From positions 1 to 43,527 of the forward strand of contig JAFJTR010000141.1 in the NCBI GenBank assembly GCA_022559985.1: 43,527 bases of DNA. Direction: 5' to 3'. This stretch comes from Parastagonospora avenae f. sp. tritici 18332-5 (taxonomy: Eukaryota > Ascomycota > Dothideomycetes > Pleosporales > Phaeosphaeriaceae). The notes beneath the pieces were generated by a model, which ran no database searches, had not been told where the DNA came from, and saw only the letters and a program-made list of their open reading frames with translations. The stretch's first letter is position 1, and the number at the start of each line of letters is the position of its first letter. The translations under genes were made by a program, and so were the position numbers. Below, piece after piece: positions 30,162 to 41,900 of the stretch.

Positions 30162-31493
30162 TCAGATAATGATCTTATTGGGCGCATCGCGCTCCTCCGG
30201 CTCGTCGAAAATATTGACGCTCCATCGTGGCTTGTTCGCTGTGTATGGGACATTGTACCGCCTGCGACCCTGATGTTCATCAGAGAATTTCTGAATAGCA
30301 GCGATATCTTCCTGAGAGAGCTCGATCTCCTTGAAGTTCTCTGCGATCCGGGATGGCGTCACCGACTTGGGAATGACGGAGTGACCACCGACCTGGCTCC
30401 AAGCCAAGATCACCTGCGCTGGGGTAGCTCCCTTCTTTTCCGCGATGGCTTTGACTTCGGGGCGTGTGATGAGCAGTGGGATGTTGAAGAAGTTGTTGCC
30501 GAATGCGGAGTAGGCGGTAATGTGGATGTTCTTCTCTTTAGCGTACTCGATGAGTTCCTTGCTGGGTAGAATGGGGTGGCGCTCAATCTGGTTGACCGCA
30601 GGTACGAGACCAGTCTTCTCGACTAGAGCTTTTAAGGTATGGTATGTGAAGTTGGACACGCCAACAGATCGGACCTTGCTCTTCGGTAGCTTGTTCACGG
30701 CCTTCCATGTCTCGCTGTTAGGAATCGAGTTGTCAATGTTAACCTCATCAGGCTCGGACGCAGCAGGGAACAAGTCATAGTGCGGATCCTTACCTGGCCC
30801 AAAGTTGACGGGCCAGTGAACAAGATAGAGGTCAAGCCATTCCAGCTCAAGCTCGGCGAGCGTGTCATCAAGCGCAGCCTCGACGGTGGCAGGATCGTGC
30901 TGGGTGTTCCAGAGCTTGGACGTGATGAAAATGTCCTCGCGCTTCAGGCCGGGAATGTCCTTGTACGCACGCTTGATGCCTTGAGCGACTTCTTTCTGGT
31001 TCTCGTAGCTGTAATTGGTGGAAAAACTTGTCAGCTACCGTTTTTGGGAAAGCGTGGTGTGTTGAACGCATCTCTCTCGCTTGAACATTCCAGGATTATA
31101 CTTCGCTTTGCGACCGAGATGGAACATCTCTAAACATGATCGACTCATTAGGTTGTTCTTGTTACGCACATTTTAGCAAGATCCTGTTGGAAGGAGTCAG
31201 TAATCTGCGACTGTAAGGCACTGATCATGGACGGTGCTTTTTCAAGTTGGGTTGGCAGTGTTAATTCAGCTGAAGACATGTCCACTTACGAGATGCCTGT
31301 ATCCAATCTTGAGTGCCTCGTAGACACCGTTGCCTACCTCACCAGGTGCGGCTTGCCATGTGCCATAGCCTAATTGACTGTTGTTGTGATATTCTTATTA
31401 GCAGAAGTACAATGAAAGATGATCGTTGCCAATGATAGAAACATACGGGATCTTGTGGCCAGTGTTGAGGGTGGCAGTCTTCCCGGAGGACAT
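30162..31493 (-). CDS. Aldo-keto reductase, NADPH-type, with a 14-nt micro-exon
   Basis: TIM-barrel oxidoreductase of the AKR superfamily, reducing aldehydes or ketones with NADPH (possibly Gcy1-like; substrate not determinable). The four-exon model gives 331 aa: 31493-31447, 31377-31290, 31183-31170 and 31008-30162. Intron 1 is 69 nt, intron 2 is 106 nt (GTAAGT to ACAG, ACTGAC branch point) and intron 3 is 161 nt (GTGCGT to ACAG, GCTGAC branch point). The 14-nt exon 3 encodes DLAK plus two bases of the next codon, and it completes the catalytic segment YRHLDLAKIYENQ. The tetrad is Asp46, Tyr51, Lys81 (FITSKLWN) and His114 (DLYLVHWPVNFG), with normal spacing. The later part has VGVSNFTYHTLKAL, PAVNQIERHP, ITAYSAFG and the NADP-binding IPKSVTPSRIAENF. 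The start MSSGKTATLNTGHKIP is typical. Skipping the micro-exon would shift the frame and remove the catalytic Asp. Confidence 0.9.
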
Positions 31494-32039
31494 GATGACT
31501 TGATCGCTGACACTGAACCAGGAGGAGATATTTTTGTTTCCCTAATTATGGGAGAGGTTCATTAAGTATCCCCTTCTTCGCGACTTTTGCTTCGGCGAAA
31601 CATCCTGTCCTCTCAACAAAACTTTGCCTAATCACGCGGGGAAATGATGTGCCAGGAGCGAGGCGAAGCACCATGTTGGTTGGCGTGATTGTCTCCATTA
31701 CAGATGGCGGGAGAATTGCGTACTCTGGCGACTACGACATGCCCCGCTACAGACCCCGCTAAGCAATTAGCGCACGCGTGGGGGTGCTTGTTCGGTAAGA
31801 TGACTACCGAGCCCTTGTAACAACCTACAGCTCAGATTCTGAATTGCGGAAGTTGCTCGAGCGAGTCAAGAATACCAAGTGTTGTGCAGACAACCTCGTA
31901 GTTCAATCGTGCACGAGAAAAAGGTATCGTGAAGCATGTGGACTTGAAGGACGGGCGAACGTGGGGACATCGATGCGGGGTACCCCATCCAAACCTAAAG
32001 CTTCCCTCCCAGTCACCAACAACACCACTCCACAGACTG
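31494..32039. other. Divergent intergenic region between the aldo-keto reductase and GNAT genes
   Basis: Two start codons face away from each other, so promoters of both genes are expected. No repeat or motif stands out. Confidence 0.5.
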
Positions 32040-32540
32040 ATGACGATGGGAAGGAACGCCACATGGCGTGACTTGACGCTTAAAGACACCAATTCCCTCA
32101 TCCAAGTCGCATCTCAAATCCATCCCGGCCTCCCAGAACGCGCCAAAGTCTTCGCTGAACGTGTGCGACTCTTCCCAGAGGGCTGTCTCGCACGGACGGA
32201 TCGTAACAGTAGGGACTTGGTCGGCTACGCTATATCGCATCCCATAAGAAATCGCCAACCTCCAGAGCTGGACAGTTTACTTGGCGAGATTGACCGAGAT
32301 GCGGACCAGTATTATGTCCACGACCTCGCGATATTGCCTGCCTATCATGGAAGTGGAAACGCGAGGGAAGCAATGGAGATTTTGAAAAAAGTTGCGGAGA
32401 GGTACGAGAGTACTTGCCTTGTGAGTGTGTATGATACTGCAGTGTTTTGGAGAAGATTTGGGTTCATGAATGTCGATGTAGCTGATGGTCTGAGGACAAA
32501 GCTGGTGGGTTATGGAGGGGATGCCGTAATTAATGCTTGA
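32040..32540 (+). CDS. GNAT-family acetyltransferase, small
   Basis: A frame of 166 codons from ATG 32040 (a second ATG follows at 32046). The same frame is open upstream to about 31929 but without an ATG. The text fits a small GNAT domain. It has an N-terminal helix region RDLTLKDTNSLIQVASQIHP, strand LVGYAISHPI, an acidic loop, motif A strand YYVHDLAILPAYHGSGNARE and motif B SVYDTAVFWRRFGFMNV. The acetyl-CoA loop reads HGSGNA in place of Q/RxxGxG, so the first residue is unusual but the glycines are kept. Likely substrate unknown; such proteins are numerous in fungi. No intron is needed. It faces the BTB relic tail to tail, 240 bp apart. Confidence 0.75.
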   Translation: MTMGRNATWRDLTLKDTNSLIQVASQIHPGLPERAKVFAERVRLFPEGCLARTDRNSRDLVGYAISHPIRNRQPPELDSLLGEIDRDADQYYVHDLAILPAYHGSGNAREAMEILKKVAERYESTCLVSVYDTAVFWRRFGFMNVDVADGLRTKLVGYGGDAVINA

Positions 32541-32780
32541 GCGGAAGAGTCGTAGTCACGAGGACGTCAAAAAGATTTAGTGGGTGTCAAGTCGAACGTA
32601 GAATAGGAACATGTAGCGATTCCATTTCATTATCTATAATCACTCCATGTCTAAGTTGCTGGGCCATGTCCATGGCTCCAACAAAATTCGCGAAGGCCGT
32701 ATCATACCTTCCATCTAAAATAATCCCTTCCTGTACCGTCTTATCCTCGACTGCTATACAACAGTCTGGAAACAGACGCC

Positions 32781-33671
32781 TCACATCCTCCGCTGCTTGA
32801 ACACCTCTTTCTCCCCCTTGAAAGCTTCGTTCTCAGGGACAAAGAATTCCTTATCCGGCAAGTCCTCCCACCTCCCTCCCCACACCAAGAAGCTCGGCAA
32901 AGGATACCTGATTCTGCTACAGTCCACTCCCTCTTCATCCGCCACCACTACCGTCGCGATGACCCTGCTCGGATCCCTCGAATCCCACATATGCACAACA
33001 TCCGCGCTCGCATAGAAATCATACCCATCCACGCCCTGCGGATTGCCCGCGCGCACCCTATTCAAGACCTGCAAGAACTCCACCGCATCTCTCAGAATCC
33101 CCAATTTCTCGATCCGAGGATTGAACGTCTCATATGTGACTCCCTCAACACGCTGGCAAAAGATAGCGACGATATAGCCGCGAAGTTTCGACCCGAGAGA
33201 CGTATTCTCATACACCCACCGCGCTGTCTCAATCCCTCACGTAAACTCCACAGGCTGCATGAGCGCCATGCCCAGCCGCATGATGGTGTTCTACTTATCC
33301 CAGATCCCCAGCTTGCTCAGCGCGACCCAGATCTTCATCAGCACGAGTATGTCATCTGGAGTCTCGGTGGCTGGCGGAATGCGCTCGTACAGCCAGACGC
33401 AGATTAGACGGAAGATGGCGGGGTCGATGGTGGGTAGGTGGAGGGGGCGGAATATGATTTTTGAGACGCCAGTGAGGTCGTTGAAGAGGGGAGAGTTGGT
33501 GCAGAGGAGGAGGTGGTGGATGTCGAAGCGAGAGGATTTGGGTTTTGGGCCGATGTAGAAGGTAATGGGCTCGCCGGCACTGGTACTAGGAGGTGTCAGT
33601 ATCTTATATTCAAAGGAGGCTGTTTGGGGTACGTACTTGGTGTATTCGGAGTAAGGAAACACTGGAGCCAT
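32781..33671 (-). pseudogene. BTB/POZ-domain gene with two in-frame stops
   Basis: BTB/POZ proteins dimerise and often act as Cullin-3 adaptors. The model starts at ATG 33671 (MAPVFPYSEYT), with an intron at 33636-33586 (GTACGT donor, ACTGAC branch point, CTAG acceptor). The domain follows: SAGEPITFYIGP, HHLLLCTNSPLFNDL, LPTIDPAIFRLICVWLYERI and LVLMKIWVALSKLGIW. Then TAG at 33293-33291 and TGA at 33239-33237 interrupt a frame that otherwise continues smoothly through NTIMRLGMALMQPVEF and GIETARWVYENTSLGSKLRG to 32781. Between and after the stops the text remains protein-like. No splice signals remove either stop; both are one transition from Gln or Arg codons. If translated only to the first stop, an essentially complete BTB domain of about 110 aa would still be made. 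Confidence 0.72.
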
Positions 33672-34476
33672 GATTTCTGACAAGCTCGTGGTAGTCGAAA
33701 CCTGGGTTGGGGTGATGATGTAAACCAGCGCGAGCAGTTAGTGTTGTCAGGAGTTGGGCATGTAAGATCGGGTAAGAGTTTGGTAAGTAATAGACAAAGC
33801 CAATGTGTAATGTACGACGAGGGCAAGGCGGATAGTACAACGAGCACGTGAAAATGAACCTACAAGCCTGTCACTATGCTATCATCTCACCACTGGCGGA
33901 CGCAGCTTTTGACCGCGCGGGACCTTTACCCGACCAACCGAGAAAATCATGTAAAGGTGTAGGGAAGGAGGCGTGCATTGCGGAAGCTACCTAATCATGC
34001 TTTCCCTCTTGCGCGGACGCAGAATATGATAGCCCAATGCAAGCCTTATGCACGAATACAAATAATTGTAAGACTACGAAGATGTTCGATCTGTACATGC
34101 CCATAAAGAATGAAAGAAATACTTTTTTACGATGCTGGGCGAAATGATGACGAGATACCTTAAGCAATAAGCTCGACGCCAGTGGTACGGACTTACAGGG
34201 CATGTATGAATAAGGGGTATTACATTCGCTGCATGGAAGAATGATGATGGGAAATATCCTCTTTTTGAAACAGTGAAAGGAAAGCATTACCAAGAGAACG
34301 CCATTGCCGTGTTAAATGCTTTTTGCGCGGGGTATCAATGAAACATGAAATTCGCAAGCCAGGGGATGAGTGAAGTGTTCGACCGACGTTACACCAGACG
34401 AAGAGGACGTGTAGAGTTGGGAGCACCGTGAACGAAGTCCGTGCATGCGCAGTGGAGAGGTATGCACAGCAGGATA
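33672..34476. other. Intergenic region, no gene supported
   Basis: Between the BTB relic start and the C2H2 gene stop; likely the 3' leader of the latter. It is AT-richer than the flanks, and only short motif-free frames occur. Confidence 0.5.
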
Positions 34477-35387
34477 TCACGTGGCCGCAATCAAAGTCGG
34501 GTGTTGCCTTCGTTGGTGTCGGAGAAGATTATCGCGACGGGAGAACCCTTCGAAGTTGTTGCATCCGCGGACCTGGCAATAGAACGTATTCTTGGCTGCC
34601 GTGTATTGGATGTGCTTCTTCTGGTGGCGATGGAGGTCCTTTGGGTACAAGAAGCCCTCGTTGCAGGTGTCACATTGGTGGGGTCTCTCACAACTGCCAA
34701 GATGGGTCTTACGATGGCGACTGAGTGTATGTGTTAGTTTGTGTGACTACAAGGCGCAATATGGTAGAGCTTGCACAGCCTCGTTCTCAGCTGCGTGCTG
34801 AAGGGCATTGAGGGTTGCAAACAGCCAAGCTCGGTGGGGGCGGAAATGTTGAACCAACCAGACTTACTTCAGCTCGCAGGCGCGATCAAAGGTCTTCTCA
34901 CATCCCTCGTGCCTACAAGAGTATCCCCCAGGGCGAGGTGCTTGCCGTCTGTGCGGTGCCTTCCTTGAGCTGGTCTTGTCCAGGCGATCGCCAGGTGTGT
35001 AGATATCCTCGATGTGCGCCTGCACTGTCGCTGGCTGAATCGTCGTCTCATTTGCGTTTATGTATTGTACATTCTCGGTCATGAGTGATTGAGTACGTGT
35101 ATGGGCTACGTAGTCGATGAGGGCCGTGTAATCCGTGTCGATCTGGTGAACGTCGGGAAGTGGAGGGCAGAATGTCTGCGGCTTGTAGAGCATTTTAGCG
35201 GCGACATAGGGTACATATGGCTGGGATTGTTAGCAGAGGAATCGCTAGGTCATCCGAGGGAGTTTACCATGGAATGCATACACTGGTAGAATGGTATCGC
35301 GCAGTGTTGACATAGCGAATCCAGGATATCATCGGGGTCTGGGAAGAATGATGGCTCGAAGGACAAGCCAGGCATCGAATGATCCAT
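34477..35387 (-). CDS. C2H2 zinc-finger protein (three fingers), putative transcription factor
   Basis: The three-exon model gives 238 aa from ATG 35387: 35387-35268, 35220-34868 and 34720-34477. Intron 1 is 47 nt (GTAAAC to CCAG, CTAAC branch point). Intron 2 is 147 nt (GTAAGT to TCAG, CTAAC branch point) and cuts inside finger 1, restoring CELNRHRKTH. The fingers are YSCRHEGCEKTF...H(x3)H, HQCDTCNEGFLYPKDLHRHQKKH, and FYCQVRGCNNFEGFSRRDNL with a paired His end. The N-terminal half is acidic and Pro-rich (FFPDPDDILDSL), with no known domain. The ending, soon after finger 3, matches fungal regulators with C-terminal fingers. In-frame ATGs upstream (35459, 35453) would add a very hydrophobic 24-residue lead; I prefer the later start because a nuclear factor should not have a signal-like leader. 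Targets unknown. Confidence 0.8.
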
Positions 35388-36920
35388 GATTGGACTTGCT
35401 GCCGCAGCTGGCTCTAGCAGGAATAGCAACAGTACAGCGCAGAGCAACAGCATATACATAGTACAATCTGTCAGTGTGGTTGCCTAAGGACGCCGTGGTG
35501 ACTGGCGACGAGAAGATCAAAGTCAGTAGACTATATGTGATGAGTGAATTGAGTTTGACCAAGAGTGATCAAGGGAGATTGGGTGGGAAGAACAATGATC
35601 GCAGGGCGTAAGATGCAAATGTGGTGTAGGGCGGGAGGGCATGGCTCGAATGCGCAGCGTGAGCTTGAGGGAGTGAGAGGCCGCCGCCTGGCAGCCTCAG
35701 GTCACGGGGGAAAAGTGGCTGTGCTATGACGCTGCATATGATGGCATTGGTCTCCGCGATTTCGCATCTGCATTTTCGTAAGTTCTGATGGCTAGCAGTG
35801 ATGAAAGTGCGATGGAGTGTGCAGCTGTTCAGTTGTATCGTATGTGACAAGCGATGGCGGGCGCGCGGTGATCCAAAGATGCGCAAAAGTGCCGGTTTTG
35901 CACCAAGCCATTTCGAGACGCGTGAGGGGTACCCAGAAGTTGCGGCTCAGCCAGAAGCATGACTTCGAACGATGCGTCGCGTCGATAACTTTTTTTTGTG
36001 GCGTGTTCCTTAGCGTGTCGTCTTGACGTTCTTCCAATGTTGTGTGTGTTTGATGATTTCAGAAGACAAGTTCTCCCTGGATCATTGCTGCTGTTCTTGT
36101 CACGTGCTGACGCGTCGACGAGCACATGCACCCCTTCTTGATCTCCAAAGGTTTGAGGTGAACAACATGGTGCATGCACTGCAACCGTGATTCGCTCAAG
36201 CGTATGGGTGACACCTGACGTGGAGAGCAGACACGAGCTCAGTCAGTCTGCGAGGCGGAGTTGCCTTTGCCAAGGCCGAAGTCTGCCAAAATGGTTCAGA
36301 TGAAAAAGTGCGAAATGCAGACAATAGAAAGTAGAACTCTCCTGAATTCGCAGCCGTACCACAACTCGGGGGCGCGCCTCTGATATGTTTCGCTCTCTGT
36401 GTTCTTCAGCCTGAGTGCACAGCTTCCCGGTCGCATTTCACCGAGTCATCCCCACACCAAGGCAGCACATTCCGCCTTCCGCATTTCCAATTTTAACATT
36501 TGAATTGAAGCTTGCGTCAGCGCCTCATGCACTTCAACACCAAGTGTGTTGCGATCCGGGGTTCGATTGGGCAGGAGTGCTCAGCCTGATAGTGGAAGGC
36601 CTCCGGACCCAGACGCTCGGTTGGCTCAGCCTCGCAAGACTCGACGCCAGGGAAGGGGCGCAAGGCAACCATGACAGTGCATGATGCCGAAATTGATACC
36701 ATCGAATCAAAGCTTTATAGCTGATTGACGGCCTCCGCGAGGACTTGGGAGTAACGCAAAAGATAATGCTCGTTACACTTTGACGCAAGGCTCGTGGCGT
36801 TGTCATACACTTCAGGCTATCAGCTACGACGGAAAGTAACGAAGGACAACAGGCATCTAACAGCCCGAAGGCATACCTAGTTATGCTGGGATTAATACCT
36901 TATAGAGAGCTTCAAGCACC
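35388..36920. other. Intergenic region upstream of the C2H2 gene
   Basis: About 1.5 kb between two minus-strand genes. It would hold the promoter and 5' leader of the C2H2 gene and the 3' end of the aminotransferase. Frames of 60-116 codons on both strands show no domain. Nothing else is visible. Confidence 0.5.
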
Positions 36921-38270
36921 CTAGTCGCTTTCCGTCGTACTTGTTGACCTACAGTATTCAATCGTTTTCGCAAAACAGCTCAAAAACTCATTAACATGCT
37001 CGTCAGTATGCATGAGATTAAACATAAGAAAACCCCTCCTCGCAATAATAATCCCCTGCCTGAGTAAATGAAAATAAATCACATCCCGCATCACACCCAC
37101 TGCACTACCTTGAATCTGCATGCCAACCGCACTCCCAAATCCAACCGTCTTGAAACCAGACACTCTCTTGGCGTCGACAATATCCCGTAAACCCTTCCTT
37201 GTCCGATTACCCAGCGCGTTTATCCTAGCAATTTCTTCCGCGGTAACGAGTTTCGCGCCCGCAATCCCTGCTAGCATGGTAAACACGTCGTTGTTGTATG
37301 TACCAGAGTGTGACAAGTGTCCAGCGTAGCGCGGATCAAACTGCGCCATGATATCGCGTCGCCCACCGAAACACCCGAACGAGAAGCCGCCGCCAATGTA
37401 CTTGCCCAGCGTCGTCATGTCAGGCGTGATGCCCCAGTAACCTTGCATACCATGGTAATCCAGTCGTGAGGTGACGATTTCGTCGAAAACGAGTATGGCG
37501 CCGCAGGCCGTAGCTGCATCGCGCAGAAATTGCAGGAATTCGTAAGTGGCAGGGATGCAGCCGCCGGCGGATTGAAGGGGCTCGACGATGATTGCGCCGA
37601 TGGCTGGGGTGATGAGGGGCTGGGTGGTGGCGACGTCGTTGTAGGTCGCGATTATGATGTCGTGGGGGAGGTTTAGGTTGGGCCCGGAGCTGTCGCCAAA
37701 ACTGAGTGTACTTCCGTGGTAGCCGTTGCGGAAGACGAGTAACTAAAGGCTCATTCTAGCTGGGTTCATGTCGATCGACGGGAGATACTGTACCTTTTTG
37801 CGTCCCGTGAATGCCAGCGCAGCAGCTACCGCCATCGTCGTTGCTTCAGTGCCAGAATTGGTGAATCGCATGAGCTCCATAGAAGGGAATCGCTTCTGGA
37901 TCAGGCTGGCGAACTCTGCTTCTTGTCCTATTACCGATCCAAGCTGCATACCTCGTTGCATGGCTTCACTGATAGCCTCGTGGAGCCTGGGATGTGAATG
38001 TCCATACATGGCAGCGGAGTACTCCGAAACAAAGTCTATATACTCTTTGCCGTCCTTGGAAGTCACCATGGTACCTCTTCCAGATTCGAGGACGAGCGGA
38101 AAGGGCGTGTGGTGGAGTACAGTGCGCGTGTTTCCACCAGGCATGACGGAGGTTGCTGTGTTGAACATAGCAGCTGATTCGGGATTGGACTCGATGTACC
38201 ATCTTTCCAGCTCCTCAAGTTTCATTTTCAAACTCTTCTCGTAGCCTTCTTGATCGAATAGGGATGCCAT
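36921..38270 (-). CDS. Class III PLP aminotransferase, glutamate-1-semialdehyde aminomutase-like
   Basis: The two-exon model gives 432 aa: 38270-37794 and 37742-36921, with an intron at 37793-37743 (GTACAG to TTAG, 51 nt). The junction restores GRKK|LLVFRNGYHG. The fold-type I PLP features are present: FTNSGTEATTMAVAAALAFT (phosphate-binding turn), IIVEPLQSAGG, Asp246 in ILVFDEIVTSR, and the Schiff-base lysine Lys273 in TTLGKYIGGGFSFG. GHLSHSGTYNNDVFTMLAG precedes the C-terminal domain. Length and motifs match GSA aminomutases, but fungi make 5-aminolevulinate from glycine and succinyl-CoA and lack the plant/bacterial C5 route. The true reaction is therefore probably a different amino-group transfer, perhaps in secondary or amino-acid metabolism. 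The frame is open upstream of the chosen ATG without family similarity, so MASLFDQEGYEKSL is taken as the start. Confidence 0.88.
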
Positions 38271-38947
38271 GTTCGTACTTCGACCAGGACGTTGTAGATT
38301 GTGAGTGTTAACGCAAGACAGATTTACTATTGTAGATAAGTAATAGACTTGGAGAAATAATGAAACGGTGCGGATCCTACGGTGACACAATGAAGGCTGA
38401 ACGGGGCTCATATGGGGGGGGACTAAGAAGTGCGGGAAATTCTCCGACGGCAAGGATGCTAGATGGAAAAGAAGCGAGATGGCAGCATGCGTAGCTTCTG
38501 ATAAGGGGTCGGAGTTGGATATCTGGATCTCGGACATTTTGAGACATGCTAGCTTGGGACCACACCAACGAAGGACGGAGAAGTGCAATCGTCGTCGGTG
38601 GCTAGGTGATGCAGACCTGACGACGCGTGTACATATTGCTTCCCGAACACCTGGACTATAGTCTAGAGCGACACGATTTTACGAGATGATCTCCCAATGC
38701 TGGAACGCAGGGAAGTAGTTCAGGGGTCGTCTTATCGGTGTATGTAGGAAGTTGAAAGAAACGTGACTGCGTGATGCGCGACACGCGACGAACGTGGCCA
38801 GTGCGCGCGATCCCGAGATCGATCGTCCCGCGCCATCGGATCTGGCAAGGGAATCTGCGTCATCACTCCAGCCATTGTGCATTTCGTCGACTCACTGTAG
38901 CAACACTAACACAATGCCTACATTTCGGTAGCAACCATTGCGGCACC
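38271..38947. other. Divergent intergenic region between the aminotransferase and RAD4 genes
   Basis: Promoter space for two divergent genes. Coding frames extend into it from both sides (to 38588 on -, to 38771 on +) but these parts lack conservation and precede better start codons. Confidence 0.5.
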
Positions 38948-41900
38948 ATGCCACCCGTACTCTCGCGAAAGCGCATACAGGCGGATTCGCCCGTACCCGA
39001 ACCGCCGCCGAAGCGCACTCGCGCCAGTAAACCGAACGCTTGTCGCGCGAAAGAAACCGTCTTTCAGACCTTGGACACGGCACCCAAAGTGAAGCGCACA
39101 CTTTCGCAGACCAAAGCCTTCCTCGAACAAGACGATGACGACAGCGAATTGTCCGAGCTCGAAAGCAGTGAAGACGACTTCGAGGACGTACCATTGAACA
39201 GCGCAAACAAAGGCAAGGGCAAAGTAAAGGGGCAGGATGGAGATGACAGCGAAGAAAGCGCAGATGATGATTGGGAGGACGCATTGGGAGAGCAACACCA
39301 TACGAAAAACGATCATGGACCTACACCAGTCATCACTGGCGGCATCTCGCTCACGCTCTCGGCCGCGCCCAAGAACGCATTCGATTCGAGTGCAAGGACG
39401 GATGGGAAGAAAGGTCCTTCAAAGAGACAGCGCCAGGTGCGGAACGCTACGCATTGCATGCACGTACAGTTCTTGATGTTTCACAACCTCATCAGAAATG
39501 CATGGATTCAAGACAAAGAGGTGCAGAAGATGCTGGTTGAGGGCCTTTCTTCAGGTTGCTGGAGTGAAATCGATCGATACTGGCGCGATGCTGGTGTACC
39601 CGACGGAGCGAGCCGAGCAGTAGCAAAGCGAAGAGAGTCTGCGGCCTCGAAGACACCGAAAACCGAGAGCAAGGGGAAGAAGGGCAAGTGGACAGAAAGT
39701 GGCAAGAAGGGCGTTCAGCTCTACGAAAGTCCGCAGAGCAAGCGCCTGCTTGCGAAAGAGACGGACAAGAAGGTATCGGAAGGCAAAGGAAAGGATAAAG
39801 CCAGAAATGACAGAAATACTCGCGATTGGGGCGCGGCATCTGAGCCACTCGAGCTGAACACCCCGAACCTATCAGCTGGCGATCCTTTGATGAGACTGTT
39901 GAGATACCTGTCCGCATATTGGAAGTCCAAGTTTCGCATCACGGCACCAAGCCTACGAAAGCGTGGGTATTTGTCGCCAGCCACCCTCGAAGAAGAGATC
40001 AATGCCTGGAAAGAAACGCCATTCCATGCAGACACTTTTGGAGAACGCATTGAAAGTCTTGATGCCTTTCGCGAAGTTGCACGTAAATGCGAAGGCAGCA
40101 GAGATGTTGGCGAACAACTTTTCACCGCCCTGGTTCGTGGCCTCGGTGTCGAGGCAAGAATGGTTGTCAGCCTACAGCCAGCTGGCTTTGGGTTCAGTCA
40201 AGCCGAGGAGGGAAAAGCGAAGAACTTGACCAAGTTAAAAGACGCTGTCAAGGAAGCTGTTACCACACCTGCGAAAGCAACGCCGTCCAAACCGAAGCTT
40301 CTGCAATGCGTGGCCACAAGAACCAAGCACACCTCGCTTGACAGCGACCTCTCGGATAACAGTGACCTCAGTAGTGTCATATCTATATCCTCAGATACGG
40401 ACGAAAACAGGCCAGCCAAGATATCCCCAAAGCGACGCGACTACAGTGAAGAGCTTCCATATCCGACATACTGGACGGAAGTGATCTCACACCTGACGCA
40501 TACTCCCATTTCTGTTTCACCACTACCACGCGTTTTGATCGCGAGTGCATCCTCCCCAGAGAAGCTCCAAGACTTCTACGCTCGTGGTGCGGCAGCCGAC
40601 AAAGCCAGGCAAGTCTTTGCTTATCTCATCGCCTTCTCGTCGGATGGAAGTGCCAAAGATGTTACAACGCGATATTTACCCAAACGCCAATGGCCCGGGA
40701 GGACCAAGGGCTTCCGCATGGCTGTAGAAAGGATTCCGATACACAACAAGCGGGGGAAGGTGAAGAGGTGGGAAGAGTGGGACTGGTTCGAGTCACTAAT
40801 GCGACCCTACGCACGTGCCCACGACAAGCGACAGCCGTGGGATGAAGTAGAAGACGAGGGAGATCTTGTGCCTGCAGAGCCGGATAGGAAGAAAGAAATG
40901 GACGAAGAAGGTGGAAAAGAGTCCTTGCAAGGATACAAGAACTCCACTGAGTATATACTGGAGCGCCACTTGCGCCGCGAAGAAGCTCTCAAACCCGACG
41001 CAAAGGTCATCCGGCACTTTGTGACCGGCAAAGGCGACAAGGAGAAATCCGAGCCAGTGTATCGCCGCAAGGATATTGTCAATTGCAAGACAGTCGAATC
41101 ATGGCACAAAGAAGGCCGAGAGGTCATGGAAGGTGAGCAGCCGCTCAAGTTCGTACCCATGCGCGCTGTAACCGTCACGCGGAAACGCGAAATCGAAGAG
41201 CGCGAACGAGACGAGGGTGTCAAACCTAAGCAAGGCTTGTACTCGAAAGCGCAAACCGACTGGATCATCCCGCCGCCCATCGTAGACGGCATAATACCTC
41301 GCAATGCTTTCAATAACATTGACGTCTACGTCCCGACTATGGTGCCAAAGGGCGCTGTGCACATACCACTTAAAGGTACTGCACGCATCTGCCGCAAACT
41401 CAACATCGAACACGCAGAAGCATGCACCGGTTTCGAATTCGGTAAGCAGCGCGCCGTACCCGTATTGACTGGTGTCGTCGTCGCCGCCGAGAAAGAAGAC
41501 ATGGTCATTGACGCCTGGGAAGTCGAAGAAGTGGAAAAAGCTCGGAAAGAGGCAGAAAAGAGAGAAAAGCTGGTGCTGGGTTTGTGGAAGAAGTTCATGA
41601 GTGGGTTGCGCATTGTAGAGAGGATGAAGACGGAGTATGGCGAGGATGTGGAGTTGCCGGCCAAGCCTGCGCCGCCTCCCAAGAAAGAGAAGAAATCCGA
41701 GTGGGAAGCCTTTAAGAACCAAGATGATTTCGAAGGAGGGTTTATGCGCGAGGATGGGCCGCCAACTCGAGATGAGCCTATCCAGGCCAATGAAGACGAG
41801 GACGAGGACGAGGATACGGCCGGTGGCTTCTTCGTAGCGAGTCAGGAGGAACCTGAGCATGGCGATCTCACAATTGACCACGGCGACACACAAGTGGCAA

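Noticed and set aside
36553..36570. GGTTCGATTGG resembling a tRNA B-box
   Set aside because: Last bases do not match, and no A-box or acceptor stem at the right distance.
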